The notes: a model not told the origin generated them from the sequence alone. A stretch of DNA of 64,000 nt from Pseudomonas massiliensis (GCF_000826105.1 NZ_CCYK01000007.1:558001-622000), one strand, 5' to 3'. Shown: positions 39,386 through 49,307, counted from the stretch's first letter. Numbers and translations: made by a program.

Positions 39386-40663
39386 ATGGACGATTACCAG
39401 CAGACGGTACGCACCCTGTCCGACCGGATTGTCGCTGCGCAAACGCCCATTCGCATCCTCGATGCGGTCAAGTGGGATGACGATATCCGCCAGCGCTTCC
39501 TCAAGGCCAAGGGCAAGGCGCTCCCCGAGGTAGACCGCGCCTGGTATCAGGCGCGGCCATTGGGCTTCGATGCCGCCGAGGTCAGGATCGAATTCCAGGC
39601 CATCGAGCGCGACATTACCCGTCAACTGGGCCAGTTCAACCCGGTGGGGCAGATCATGCGCCGCATGTGCCGGGAGTACCGCATGGTGGTGCGGATGCTC
39701 GAAGCCCGTGGCACCGAGGACTTCGGCCTGATTTCCCAAGAGCTGTATGGCGCTGCCTCCGACGCTTTCCACGCTGGGGACCCCACCCTGGCCGATCTTG
39801 GCCTGGCCTTGTCGGGCTACCTGAACAACATCGATGGCCGGGGTGACTTGAAGGACGAAGCCAAGAACATGACCGCCAAGGAGGCCGTGGCCATGCTGCA
39901 GGGCCGACTGAACCGGGTCTTCGGCGAAACCGAGGAAACCATCCGGGTGTTCGAATCCGACGGCATCGTTGCCGATGCAGCGGCTGGGGCCGATTACATC
40001 AAGCTGCGGGCCGATGCCATGTTCAACGAGCGCGACGTGCGTGCCCTGGAAGTCCATGAAGGGCTGGTGCATGTGGGCACTACCCTGAATGGCCTCAACC
40101 AGCCTATCTGCACCTTCCTCGCCAAGGGGCCGCCGTCATCCACGGTAACTCAGGAAGGCCTCGCCATCCTCATGGAAGTGATCGCGTTCGCCTCCTATCC
40201 CAGTCGCCTGCGCAAACTGACCAACCGTACCCGCGCCATCGATATGGTGGAGCAGGGGGCCGATTTCCTCCAGGTGTTCGATTTCTTCCGCGAACAGGGC
40301 TTCGGCATGAGTGAAAGCTATGGCAATGCCAGCCGGGTTTTCCGAGGCTCCACGCCGACGGGCCTGCCGTTCACCAAGGACCTGTCCTACCTCAAAGGCT
40401 TCATCATGGTCTACAACTATATCCAGCTCGCCGTACGCAAAGGCAAGCTGGATCAGGTGTCGCTATTGTTCTGCGGCAAGACCACCCTGGAAGACATGCG
40501 CATCCTGCGCCAATTGGTGGAAGAAGGACTGGTGGAACCACCCAAATACCTGCCCGAGCAATTCCGCGACATGAATGCCCTGTCCGCCTGGATGTGTTTC
40601 TCCAACTTCCTCAATCATCTGAGCCTGGACCGCATTGAAGCCGATTACGCCAATATCATTTAG
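39386..40663 (+). CDS. DUF1704/TIGR02421 putative metallopeptidase (QEGLA-motif, MATCAP-like)
   Basis: ATG 39386 (AAGGAA 5 bases upstream) gives 425 residues. The central part carries H224-E-G-L-V-H229 (an HExxxH zinc motif) and 27 residues later the TQEGLAILMEV segment with Glu257, the probable third zinc ligand. This is the signature of the family annotated in bacteria as flavohemoglobin expression-modulating QEGLA-motif proteins and in animals as MATCAP tubulin tyrosine carboxypeptidases. There is no signal peptide, so it should be cytoplasmic. The bacterial substrate is unknown. The next gene begins right after its stop. Confidence 0.88.
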   Translation: MDDYQQTVRTLSDRIVAAQTPIRILDAVKWDDDIRQRFLKAKGKALPEVDRAWYQARPLGFDAAEVRIEFQAIERDITRQLGQFNPVGQIMRRMCREYRMVVRMLEARGTEDFGLISQELYGAASDAFHAGDPTLADLGLALSGYLNNIDGRGDLKDEAKNMTAKEAVAMLQGRLNRVFGETEETIRVFESDGIVADAAAGADYIKLRADAMFNERDVRALEVHEGLVHVGTTLNGLNQPICTFLAKGPPSSTVTQEGLAILMEVIAFASYPSRLRKLTNRTRAIDMVEQGADFLQVFDFFREQGFGMSESYGNASRVFRGSTPTGLPFTKDLSYLKGFIMVYNYIQLAVRKGKLDQVSLLFCGKTTLEDMRILRQLVEEGLVEPPKYLPEQFRDMNALSAWMCFSNFLNHLSLDRIEADYANII

Positions 40664-40664
40664 C

Positions 40665-41540
40665 GTGTTCGGCCGAAGGCTGGCCTTGCTTGGGTGCCTT
40701 GCCCTGGCGGGCTGCAGCAGTCTGCTTTTCTACCCGGAACCGGGCCAGCCGTTCACGCCCGAGGTGGCCGGCCTGGCCTGGCAGCCAGTGCGCCTGCGTA
40801 CCGCTGATGGCGTGGCCCTCCAAGCCTGGTGGTTGCCGGCCAAGGCAGGCGTGGCGGTAAAGGGTACGGTACTGCACCTGCACGGCAATGGCGGTAACCT
40901 GGCGCGGCACCTGGGCGGCAGCTGGTGGCTGCCCGCCGAGGGGTACCAGGTGCTGATGCTCGATTACCGAGGCTATGGACTTTCCGCTGGCACTCCGCGG
41001 TTACCCGACCTGTACCTGGATGTCCGGGCTGCTCTGGATTGGCTCAAGCATGATCCGCGGGTGGGCAAGTCGCCGATGGTCCTGCTGGGGCAAAGCCTTG
41101 GCGGAGCGCTGGCCATTCATTACCTGGCTTCTCATCCGGTCGAAGCCGCGCGATTCAAGGCCCTGGTATTCGATGGCGCGCCGGCCAGCTATCGCCAGGT
41201 AGGGCGGTTCGCCTTGAGCAAGTCCTGGCTGACCTGGCCCTTGCAGGTACCTTTGTCCTGGTTCGTACCGGACGGCGACAGCGCCCTGGGCGCGGCGCCC
41301 GCCCTGGAGAAAACACCGAAGCTGGTGTTCCAGAGCCTGGATGACACCGTAGTGCCTCCTGAAAACGGTATTGCACTCTATAAGGCCTTGCCCCCGCCGA
41401 GAGTGCTGCAACTGACCCGGGGCGGGCATGTCCAGACCTTCGCCGACCCTACCTATCGTCAGGTCATGCTGCGCTTCCTGGAAGATCCGCAGCACTTCAA
41501 TGGCATCAGGCGCCTGGGTGAGATCCCCAATTACCCCTAG
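40665..41540 (+). CDS. Alpha/beta-hydrolase lipoprotein
   Basis: GTG 40665 begins one base after the preceding stop and gives 291 residues with a short lipoprotein signal MFGRRLALLGCLALAGC (Cys17). A TTG at 40635 within the previous gene would add ten residues. The hydrolase fold is clear: HLHGNGGNLARH (oxyanion region), LLGQSLGGALAIHYL with nucleophile Ser in GQSLG, Asp near SLDDTVVPP, and His in RGGHVQTF. It is related to YhfR/BEM46-type hydrolases (PF12146/PF00561). The substrate is unknown. It ends before a terminator shared with lptF. Confidence 0.85.
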   Translation: MFGRRLALLGCLALAGCSSLLFYPEPGQPFTPEVAGLAWQPVRLRTADGVALQAWWLPAKAGVAVKGTVLHLHGNGGNLARHLGGSWWLPAEGYQVLMLDYRGYGLSAGTPRLPDLYLDVRAALDWLKHDPRVGKSPMVLLGQSLGGALAIHYLASHPVEAARFKALVFDGAPASYRQVGRFALSKSWLTWPLQVPLSWFVPDGDSALGAAPALEKTPKLVFQSLDDTVVPPENGIALYKALPPPRVLQLTRGGHVQTFADPTYRQVMLRFLEDPQHFNGIRRLGEIPNYP

Positions 41541-41582
41541 GCCAGCGAAGCGGGGTGCAGGCGCTTCGGATAAGCGCCCATG

Positions 41583-41612
41583 AAAAAGGCCAGCCCGAGG
41601 GCTGGCCTTTCA
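41583..41612 (-). terminator. Terminator between the hydrolase gene and lptF
   Basis: The stem AAAGGCCAGC / GCTGGCCTTT (41585-41594, 41601-41610) with loop CCGAGG is followed on the minus strand by a T-run (from AAAAA at 41583-41587). It sits 14 bases past the lptF stop, and can also act on plus-strand transcripts. Confidence 0.88.
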
Positions 41613-41625
41613 CTGCCACCATGGC

Positions 41626-42408
41626 TTAGCGCATGGTGGAGCGCGGTGCCACCGGCTGGTTGTCGTTGGAAATGGTCACTTCCACACGACGGTTCTGGGC
41701 GCGGCCGGCGCTGCTGCTGTTGTCAGCCACCGGATACTGCTTGCCGTAGCCCTGGGCGACGATGCGCTTGGGATCGATGCCTTGACGTACCAGGGCGGCC
41801 ATCACGGAGGTGGCGCGGGCCTGGGACAGGCTCTGGTTGTAGGCATCCGAACCGGTGCTGTCGGTATAGCCTTCGATGATCACCTGGCGCTCCGGATTGT
41901 CGCGCAGGAACTGAGCCAGCTGGATGATATTGGTCATGCCGCTGGGCTTGAGCTCGGCCTTGTTCAGGTCGAACAGCACGTCGCCGAAGGTCACCAGGGT
42001 GCCGCGGTCGGTCTGCTTAGCGTTCAGGCTGTCCTGCAGCTTCTTGATCTGGGCATCGCGGGCCGCCAGCTGGGCCTTGGCGCGTTCAGCCGCAGCGTTC
42101 TTGATCTCGTCTTCGGAGGTGCGCAGGGCGATGGTCTGCTTGGCGAACTCAACGCGCTGGTTGGTCAGGTAGGCCAGTTGGTCGACCTTTTTCTCATCGT
42201 CGCCTTCGCGGTAGGCCTTGTCGGCCTTGTCCAGCCACTCGGACGCATCCTTGGTTTCAAGGGCAGCCAGGGTCGCCGATTTCGGGTTGGTCTGCAGGGA
42301 GGAGAAATTCGTACGGGCGCTTTCCAGGTTGGCGTTCGGGTCGTGGGAGCAGGCGCTCAGGCTCACGGCAACGGCCAGCAGGGCAGGGATCATCAACTGT
42401 TTACGCAT
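41626..42408 (-). CDS. lptF: OmpA-family outer-membrane lipoprotein LptF
   Basis: The 260-residue protein has a lipoprotein signal (lipobox SLSAC, Cys20), a DUF4398-like helical region with a coiled coil (about 30-130), and a C-terminal OmpA peptidoglycan-binding domain (about 140-250: VLFDLNKAEL, IIEGYTDSTGSDAYNQSLSQ, NRRVEVTI). In P. aeruginosa LptF is part of the AlgU/AlgT regulon and contributes to survival under stress. It is 36 bases downstream of the related small lipoprotein gene, with an AlgU-like promoter upstream of both. Confidence 0.92.
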   Translation of the reverse strand: MRKQLMIPALLAVAVSLSACSHDPNANLESARTNFSSLQTNPKSATLAALETKDASEWLDKADKAYREGDDEKKVDQLAYLTNQRVEFAKQTIALRTSEDEIKNAAAERAKAQLAARDAQIKKLQDSLNAKQTDRGTLVTFGDVLFDLNKAELKPSGMTNIIQLAQFLRDNPERQVIIEGYTDSTGSDAYNQSLSQARATSVMAALVRQGIDPKRIVAQGYGKQYPVADNSSSAGRAQNRRVEVTISNDNQPVAPRSTMR

Positions 42409-42444
42409 GGGTCTATTCCTTATGTTTCCGAGGCGAAAGGGCGA

Positions 42445-42843
42445 TTACTGAGCGTTGCGCATGCCTTCCTGGCGCAGGTCTTCCACGCCCTGGTGCGCGT
42501 CATCCACGGCCTTCTGCGCTTTTGCTGCCTGGGCCTTGCGCTCGGCTACGCGGGCGTCCCATTCGGCCTGCTCGGCCAGTACCTTCGCTTTTTCGTAGTC
42601 TTCGTCATGCATGGCAATCTCGGCGGCCTTGAACTTGTCCTGGGCCGACTTGGTTTCAACCGCGGCAAATTCGGTGCCGCCAGCGCTGACCGCGGCATTG
42701 ACCGCCGACTGGGCCAGAGCGTACTGCTCGGTTGGCGGGTTACCAGCGCAACCGGCCAGGATGAAGCTGCTGCCCAACGCCAGTACGGCGAGCTTGAGCC
42801 CACGGACAGCGTTGGACGACGGTTTGGCAGTGCAAGTCTTCAT
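42445..42843 (-). CDS. DUF4398-like small lipoprotein, upstream partner of lptF
   Basis: ATG 42843 with GGAG 9 bases upstream gives 132 residues; two longer in-frame starts are less likely. After a basic N-terminus comes the hydrophobic segment and lipobox ILAGC. The mature part is helical with repeated Ala-Glu-Lys heptads (AEIAMHDEDYEKAKVLAEQA), similar to the N-terminal helical region of LptF. Probably a periplasmic-facing lipoprotein cotranscribed with lptF. Function unknown; the homologue in P. aeruginosa is AlgU-controlled together with lptF. Confidence 0.88.
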   Translation of the reverse strand: MKTCTAKPSSNAVRGLKLAVLALGSSFILAGCAGNPPTEQYALAQSAVNAAVSAGGTEFAAVETKSAQDKFKAAEIAMHDEDYEKAKVLAEQAEWDARVAERKAQAAKAQKAVDDAHQGVEDLRQEGMRNAQ

Positions 42844-42942
42844 GATCTTCGACTCCATGGGAGGGCTTTTCAAATAACGTCTGGGCCGCGGCGCTGGTAA
42901 GCCGCAGGCCGGCCAGCGGCGTTGTCCTGCTATGGCTAATGT

Positions 42943-42971
42943 TTGGGACTCAAGTAATTTTTGAATAGTTC
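42943..42971 (-). promoter_or_regulatory. AlgU (sigma-22)-type promoter upstream of the lipoprotein-lptF pair
   Basis: On the minus strand GAACTA, a 17-base spacer and TCCCAA closely match the AlgU consensus GAACTT-N16/17-TCnnA. It lies 100 bases before the ATG at 42843. Confidence 0.6.
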
Positions 42972-43013
42972 ACAAAACTGAGCGGATCGTCCGTTTTTTA
43001 ATGTTCGGGCGCT

Positions 43014-43394
43014 CTAGGAGAGGGGTTTTGGCTTGCTTTCCTGCGGCGTGTCGGGCGTCGGCCGGGCCTGCGTGCTGTTCATTTCCTCAAGGTATCGCCT
43101 TGATAGGGCCAGGAAACGAGGGGTGGGGCCGATGTCTTCGTACATGGGATCGCCTTCCTCGTCAGTGGCGATCACCCGGCTTCCACGCACATACGGGAAG
43201 CTGGTCTCCAGCTCTTCCAGCGCGGCGCCGATGAGTTCTCCCAGCAGCTCCTCGGCATGGTGCTTGGGGTACATTTCCTGAAGGGCCGCCAGCCGCGCGG
43301 CGGCTTCCACGTCCAGGTGGATGCTGTAGGCCGTCTTCGTCAGGCGGCCCTTGGCGTTTTGCTCCCAATGGCGGGCAAGCTCACGGATTTTCAT
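43014..43394 (-). CDS. Conserved hypothetical protein (Pseudomonas, next to ppc)
   Basis: ATG 43394, closely preceded by GAGGTG, gives 126 residues starting MKIRELARHWEQNAKGRLTK. It is predicted soluble and mostly helical in the first half (HLDVEAAARLAALQEMYPKH, then EELLGELIGAALEELE), followed by SRVIATDEEGDPMYEDIG. The N-terminal pattern resembles a small ribbon-helix-helix-like or adaptor protein but no family function is known to me. It is divergent from ppc. Confidence 0.82.
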   Translation of the reverse strand: MKIRELARHWEQNAKGRLTKTAYSIHLDVEAAARLAALQEMYPKHHAEELLGELIGAALEELETSFPYVRGSRVIATDEEGDPMYEDIGPTPRFLALSRRYLEEMNSTQARPTPDTPQESKPKPLS

Positions 43395-43558
43395 GGACAC
43401 CTCAGGGGTCGGATAGATACCTGGCCGAGTGTCGAATGGCCTTTGGCAGGCGCGACGGCAGCAACGGCTACTTGGCTATTGAGCGGTTTTTCACCGTCGC
43501 GTTCAGTTGCCCTGGAGTATGCTGACCAGGCAGGCCGGCTTGATCACGGAGAGTGGAT

Positions 43559-46225
43559 ATGAGCGAGATCGACGCGCGCTTGCGCGAACGGGTTCATGTG
43601 CTGGGCGAACTGCTCGGCACTACCATCGGCCAGCAGTATGGCGAGGCCTTTCTGCAGAAGATCGAGCGCATCCGTCAGGGGGCCAAGGCCGATCGCCGCA
43701 GCGCCGATGCAGGCAAGGCGCATCTGCGCGACAGCCTGGACGAACTGGGCGATGAAGAATTGTTGCCGGTGGCCCGGGCGTTCAACCAGTTCCTCAACCT
43801 GGCCAACATTGCCGAGCAATACCAGCTCATTCGCCGTCGTACCGAAGAAGACCCGGGAACACCTTCAGCGGCGCATCCGGCGGCCGAGGTACTGGATGCC
43901 GAACGCCTGCCCGAACTGCTCAAGCGCTTGCGCGCGGCCGGGCATGGCACTGAGCAGTTGGCTCGCCAGGTCGGCCGTCTCGACATCGAACTGGTGCTTA
44001 CCGCTCACCCCACCGAGGTGGCCAGGCGCACTTTGATCCAGAAATACGACGCCATCGCTGCTCAGCTGGCGGCGCTGGACCATCGCGACCTGACCGAGGC
44101 CGAGCGTGCCAGCATCCATGAGAGGCTGAAACGGCTGATCGCTGAAGCGTGGCATACCGACGAGATCCGTCGCACCCGGCCTACGCCGGTGGATGAAGCC
44201 AAGTGGGGCTTCGCTGTGATCGAGCATTCCCTCTGGCATGCCATACCAAGCCACCTGCGCAAGGTAGACCGGGCATTGCACGCTGCCACTGGCTTGCACC
44301 TGGCTCTGGAAGCCGCGCCGATTCGCTTCGCTTCCTGGATGGGCGGCGATCGGGACGGAAACCCTAACGTTACCGCGGCTGTGACGCGGGAAGTGCTGCT
44401 GCTGGCTCGCTGGATGGCCGCTGACCTGTTCTTGCGGGACGTGGACCACCTGGCTGGCGAGCTTTCCATGCAACAGGCCAGCGATGCCTTGCGCCAGCAC
44501 AGCGGCGACAGCCCTGAACCCTATAGGGCGGTGCTCAAGCAACTGCGCGAGCGCCTGCGGGCTACTCGAAGCTGGGCCCAGGCCGCGCTGCAACAGCCGC
44601 AACCGGCACCAGATGCCGTGCTGCAGGACAATCGCGAGCTGCTCGCGCCCTTGCAGCTATGCTTCGAATCCCTGCATGCCTGCGGCATGGGCGTGATCGC
44701 CGACGGCCCCCTGCTCGATTGCATTCGCCGCGCGGTGACCTTTGGCCTGTTCCTGGCACGGCTGGACGTACGCCAGGATGCGGCCCGCCATTGCGCCGCC
44801 ATGAGTGAGATCACTGATTACCTGGGCCTGGGCCGATACGCTGACTGGGACGAAGAGCAGCGCATCACCTTCCTGCTGGCTGAGCTGGCCAACCGGCGTC
44901 CTTTGCTGCCGACCTACTTCCAGGCCTCGGCGGAAACCGCTGAGGTGCTGGCGACCTGTCGGGAGGTCGCCAACGCGCCTGCTGCTTCCTTGGGCTCCTA
45001 CGTCATTTCCATGGCCGGGGCTGCTTCGGATGTACTGGCGGTGCAGTTGTTGCTCAAGGAAGCCGGCCTGCTGCGACCGATGCGGGTGGTACCGCTGTTC
45101 GAAACCCTGGCCGACCTGGATAACGCTGGGCCTGTGGTTGAACGGCTGCTGTCTTTGCCAGGCTACCGCTCGCGCCTGCAGGGTCCTCAGGAAGTGATGA
45201 TCGGCTATTCGGATTCGGCCAAGGACGCGGGCACCACAGCAGCGGCCTGGGCGCAGTACCGGGCCCAGGAAACCCTGGTGAACATCTGTCGGGAGCAGGG
45301 TGTTGAACTGCTGTTGTTCCACGGCCGTGGCGGCACTGTCGGACGCGGCGGCGGCCCTGCGCACGCCGCGATTCTCTCCCAGCCGCCGGGGTCGGTGGCA
45401 GGTCGTTTTCGCACCACCGAGCAAGGAGAAATGATTCGTTTCAAATTTGGCCTGCCTGATCTCGCTGAGCAGAACCTCAATCTCTACCTGGCCGCCGTGC
45501 TGGAAGCGACCCTGCTGCCTCCCCCTCCGCCGCAGCCCGCGTGGCGACAACTCATGGATCAACTGGCCGCCGACGGGGTGAAAGCCTACCGGCAGGTGGT
45601 ACGCGAGCATCCCCAGTTTGTCGATTACTTCCGTCAGTCCACGCCGGAGCAAGAGTTGGGACGCCTGCCGCTCGGCAGCCGGCCGGCCAAGCGACGCCAG
45701 GGTGGAATCGAGAGCCTGCGGGCCATTCCCTGGATCTTCGGCTGGACTCAAACCCGACTTATGTTGCCCGCCTGGTTGGGCTGGGAAACGGCGCTGGGCA
45801 AGGCCCTCGAGCGCGGCGACGGCCCACTGCTGGCAGAAATGCGCGAGCACTGGCCGTTCTTCCGCACCCGCATCGACATGCTTGAAATGGTCCTGGCCAA
45901 GGCGGACCTACGTATCGCGCAGCAGTACGACGACCGCCTGGTAGAGGATTCCTTGAAGCCTCTCGGCGCGCAACTGCGCGACCTATTGTCGCACTGCGCG
46001 GGCCATGTATTGAGGCTAACCGGGCAGCCGAGGTTGCTGGCCAGCAGCCCGGAAACCCTTGAGTTCTTCGCCTTGCGCAATACCTACCTTGACCCCCTTC
46101 ACCGCTTGCAGGCCGAACTGCTGGCCCGCTCGCGCAACCACCCGGCACCCCCTGAAAGCGGGCTTGAGCAGGCTTTGCTGGTCACCGTGGCGGGGATCGC
46201 CGCCGGCCTGCGCAACACGGGCTGA
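43559..46225 (+). CDS. ppc: Phosphoenolpyruvate carboxylase
   Basis: PEPC fixes bicarbonate onto PEP to form oxaloacetate, refilling the TCA cycle. ATG 43559 with GGAGAG upstream gives 888 residues, normal for the family. Catalytic signatures are present: [12 protein letters not shown] with His150, [28 protein letters not shown], and [31 protein letters not shown] and the C-terminal GLRNTG (usually QNTG) complete the set. The terminal Arg in place of the common Gln is also seen in other pseudomonads as far as I recall. Confidence 0.97.
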   Translation: MSEIDARLRERVHVLGELLGTTIGQQYGEAFLQKIERIRQGAKADRRSADAGKAHLRDSLDELGDEELLPVARAFNQFLNLANIAEQYQLIRRRTEEDPGTPSAAHPAAEVLDAERLPELLKRLRAAGHGTEQLARQVGRLDIELVLTAHPTEVARRTLIQKYDAIAAQLAALDHRDLTEAERASIHERLKRLIAEAWHTDEIRRTRPTPVDEAKWGFAVIEHSLWHAIPSHLRKVDRALHAATGLHLALEAAPIRFASWMGGDRDGNPNVTAAVTREVLLLARWMAADLFLRDVDHLAGELSMQQASDALRQHSGDSPEPYRAVLKQLRERLRATRSWAQAALQQPQPAPDAVLQDNRELLAPLQLCFESLHACGMGVIADGPLLDCIRRAVTFGLFLARLDVRQDAARHCAAMSEITDYLGLGRYADWDEEQRITFLLAELANRRPLLPTYFQASAETAEVLATCREVANAPAASLGSYVISMAGAASDVLAVQLLLKEAGLLRPMRVVPLFETLADLDNAGPVVERLLSLPGYRSRLQGPQEVMIGYSDSAKDAGTTAAAWAQYRAQETLVNICREQGVELLLFHGRGGTVGRGGGPAHAAILSQPPGSVAGRFRTTEQGEMIRFKFGLPDLAEQNLNLYLAAVLEATLLPPPPPQPAWRQLMDQLAADGVKAYRQVVREHPQFVDYFRQSTPEQELGRLPLGSRPAKRRQGGIESLRAIPWIFGWTQTRLMLPAWLGWETALGKALERGDGPLLAEMREHWPFFRTRIDMLEMVLAKADLRIAQQYDDRLVEDSLKPLGAQLRDLLSHCAGHVLRLTGQPRLLASSPETLEFFALRNTYLDPLHRLQAELLARSRNHPAPPESGLEQALLVTVAGIAAGLRNTG

Positions 46226-46380
46226 GGGATGGCGCGGCGCCTGCTCGCTCCTTCACTGTCGGCGCCACCTGGTTGATCCATGGCGGGTCCTGGAGTGGCG
46301 CCAGGTTGTACCGAGGCCAGGCCGCCGGGTGCCTGCGACCTTCGGTGGCTTGTCTGCTTATAGGCGGCTGTGTATCTTGA

Positions 46381-47145
<765 letters not shown>

Positions 47146-47165
47146 GCCTCTTTGGCGCAAGCGGT

Positions 47166-47190
47166 GGGAGCCAGCGCCAGCTGGCGGTCA
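47166..47190. repeat. REP-like element after adk
   Basis: GCCAGC-gcca-GCTGGC (47170-47185) preceded by GTGGGA, 24 bases past the adk stop. Same family as those at 16554 and 22651. Confidence 0.75.
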
Positions 47191-47248
47191 GGGCCATGAC
47201 AGAGCCATGAAAGCTCACCTGAATCCGCCAGCCGCCCGCTCCGGATAA

Positions 47249-47280
47249 ACGAAAGCCCGTTCACGGGCTTTCGTCGTTTA
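47249..47280 (+). terminator. Terminator after adk
   Basis: A 10-bp perfect stem ACGAAAGCCC / GGGCTTTCGT (47249-47258, 47265-47274) with loop GTTCAC. The tail is CGTTTA. A TATACT (47279-47284) immediately after it may be the tsaB -10 box. Confidence 0.85.
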
Positions 47281-47313
47281 TACTGCGCGCCTTTTTTCAG
47301 TCCGGATGCCACC

Positions 47314-47997
47314 ATGCCGACCCTGCTGGCCCTCGATACCGCCACCGAAGCCTGCTCCGTTGCCCTGCTCCATGAAGGGCGTACCCATAGCCACTACGAA
47401 GTCATCCCCCGGCTGCATGCGCAGAAGCTGCTGCCCATGGTGCAGCGCTTGATGGCCGAGGCCGGCATCGGGCTCAGCGCCGTGGATGCCATCGGTTATG
47501 GTCGCGGGCCTGGCGCTTTCACAGGGGTACGGATCGCCATCGGCGTGGTCCAGGGCCTGGCCTTTGCGCTGGATCGACCGGTGCTTGGCGTGTCAAACCT
47601 GGCGGCCCTGGCCCAGGGCGCTTGGCGCCAGCACGGTTGGGCCCAGGTGGCCGCGGCCATCGATGCCCGCATGGATGAAGTCTATTGGGGCTGCTATGTC
47701 GAGCAGGGCGGGGAGATGCGCCTTTGTGGCCGGGAAGCGGTCTTGCCGCCTCAAGCTGTGAGCTTGCCGGCCGATAACCCGAACAACTGGAATGGCGTCG
47801 GCACGGGTTGGGGCTACGCCGATCGGCTGGCCGTGCGCCTGAACCGCTTCGACGCCCAGGCCTTGCCCCACGCCCAGGACGTACTCACGCTGGCCGGATT
47901 TGCCTGGGCAAGGGGGGAGGCCGTCAGTGCCGACCAGGCTCAGCCAGTGTATCTACGGGACCAGGTAGCGACGCCCAAGGGCGGCGCTGGCGCCTGA
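47314..47997 (+). CDS. tsaB: tRNA threonylcarbamoyladenosine biosynthesis protein TsaB
   Basis: TsaB is the scaffold partner of TsaD in forming t6A37 on ANN-decoding tRNAs. The 227 residues start MPTLLALDTATEACSVALLH and carry the ASKHA-fold segments RLHAQKLLPMVQRLM, GYGRGPGAFTGVRIAIGVVQ and AIDARMDEVYWGCY. It lacks the metal-binding histidines of TsaD, as expected. It is downstream of adk, as in other pseudomonads, and the next gene is a small hypothetical. Confidence 0.96.
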   Translation: MPTLLALDTATEACSVALLHEGRTHSHYEVIPRLHAQKLLPMVQRLMAEAGIGLSAVDAIGYGRGPGAFTGVRIAIGVVQGLAFALDRPVLGVSNLAALAQGAWRQHGWAQVAAAIDARMDEVYWGCYVEQGGEMRLCGREAVLPPQAVSLPADNPNNWNGVGTGWGYADRLAVRLNRFDAQALPHAQDVLTLAGFAWARGEAVSADQAQPVYLRDQVATPKGGAGA

Positions 47998-48036
47998 TTC
48001 CAAAGCGATCCGGAGGCCGGGTTCCGCCGTTGCGTT

Positions 48037-48056
48037 ATAAACCTTTTCGGGTTTAT
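48037..48056 (+). other. Inverted repeat between tsaB and the small hypothetical gene
   Basis: ATAAACC-ttttcg-GGTTTAT is a 7-bp hairpin in the 123-base gap. No T-tract follows. It may be a leader or weak terminator. Confidence 0.4.
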
Positions 48057-48120
48057 GTGGTCCAGTTATCACCTGCGTTTTGAAACAGTGGCGCACTGGC
48101 ATTAACCCACGAGTATCGGT

Positions 48121-48426
48121 ATGCGCATAGACGGAGTCGGCTCGCGGTCTTATCCGGTGTCGCGCAAGCCCCGCAAGGGACTTGCCCGGCCTGAAGACGC
48201 GATCGACGAGCAAGAAGGCGAATTCGAGGTCATCGAGACACGGCAGCGGCCATCGGCCGGCGCTAGCCGTGGCGCGCTGGTGGCCACGCTGCCGGCGCGC
48301 GTGAAACAGGAAGAAACCCTACGCGGCGTGAACAGCCGAGTGGCTACCGCGCTGGCCAGCTACCTCACCACCGCCAGCTTCGTCGACTGGGATGGCGAAG
48401 TGCTCGGCCTGGATGTTCACATCTGA
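48121..48426 (+). CDS. Conserved small hypothetical protein upstream of the DUF72 gene
   Basis: A 101-residue protein starting MRIDGVGSRSYPVSRKPRKG. The N-terminal half is charged and probably disordered (RPEDAIDEQEGEFEVIETRQ). The C-terminal half (LRGVNSRVATALASYLTTAS, then FVDWDGEVLGLDVHI) is helical and then strand-like. No domain known to me; relatives occur between tsaB and a DUF72 gene in other Pseudomonas. Its stop codon overlaps the probable CTG start of the next gene. Confidence 0.8.
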   Translation: MRIDGVGSRSYPVSRKPRKGLARPEDAIDEQEGEFEVIETRQRPSAGASRGALVATLPARVKQEETLRGVNSRVATALASYLTTASFVDWDGEVLGLDVHI

Positions 48427-49292
48427 CTGCCCTGGCGCTGCCGTACCACCTGGGTTGCCCCTCCTGGAGCGACACCGCCTGGCGCGGGCGCTTCTACCCG
48501 GGCGATACCCAGGCGGGTGACAGCCTGGGGCTCTATGCCCAGGTATTCAATGCAGTAGAAGGCAATACGACCTTCTACGCCTGGCCTGCGCCTGGCACTG
48601 TAGAACGCTGGGCTCGAATCATGCCGGAGCACTTCCGCTTCACCGCCAAGTTTCCTCGGGAGGTCAGCCACGGCGCGGACTTGCCAGGGCAATTGGAAAC
48701 CGCCTGGAATTTCATTCGGTTGCTTCGCCCCCTGGGCGAGCGAGTCTCCCCCTTGTGGCTACAACTGCCAGCAAGCTTTGGTCCCAATCGCCTGGGTGAA
48801 CTGGCGGCCTTCATCGAAGGGCTCGGCTGCGCCCTGGCGGTCGAAGTGCGCCACCTGGCCTTCTTCGACAAGGGGCCGGATGAGCGGGCGCTCAATCGGC
48901 TGCTGCGCGATACAGGCGTGGAGCGCGTCTGCCTGGACTCCAGGGCGTTGTTCAGCGTTGCTTCCAATGATCCGGGGATTCTCCACGCACAAGGGCAGAA
49001 GCCCAAGGTCCCGGTGCGCCCCGCCGCCTTCAGTCAGAGCCCTCAGGTGCGGTTTATCGGACTGCCAGTGGTGAAGGACAACGAGCCTTTCCTGGTGCCC
49101 TGGGTAGAGAAGGTGGCCGAATGGATTGAAGAGGGTCGCCGTCCGTACATATTCCTTCATACCGCTGATAACCGCGACGCGCCTGCCTTGGCCCGGTACT
49201 TCCACGAGCAGTTGGGCGTACGCCTGCCTGGTTTGCCGGCGCTACCGACCCTTGCCAGCACTAAAGCCTCCACCCAACTGGGATTGTTATGA
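48423..49292 (+). CDS. DUF72 family protein, probable CTG start
   Basis: The frame encodes the full TIM-barrel-like DUF72 domain: YHLGCPSWSDTAWRGRFYPG, FNAVEGNTTFYAWP, RFTAKFPREVSHG, and a C-terminal half ending QLGLL. The first ATG in frame is 48621, which would remove the conserved start and is rejected. No ATG, GTG or TTG lies between the conserved region and at least 48300. CTG 48423, overlapping the preceding TGA stop as CTGA, is the best candidate and gives 289 residues. This mirrors the common ATGA overlap. The biochemical role of DUF72 is unknown. Confidence 0.82.
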   Translation: MTALALPYHLGCPSWSDTAWRGRFYPGDTQAGDSLGLYAQVFNAVEGNTTFYAWPAPGTVERWARIMPEHFRFTAKFPREVSHGADLPGQLETAWNFIRLLRPLGERVSPLWLQLPASFGPNRLGELAAFIEGLGCALAVEVRHLAFFDKGPDERALNRLLRDTGVERVCLDSRALFSVASNDPGILHAQGQKPKVPVRPAAFSQSPQVRFIGLPVVKDNEPFLVPWVEKVAEWIEEGRRPYIFLHTADNRDAPALARYFHEQLGVRLPGLPALPTLASTKASTQLGLL

Positions 49293-49307
49293 CGGAGGCG
49301 CGAGCCA

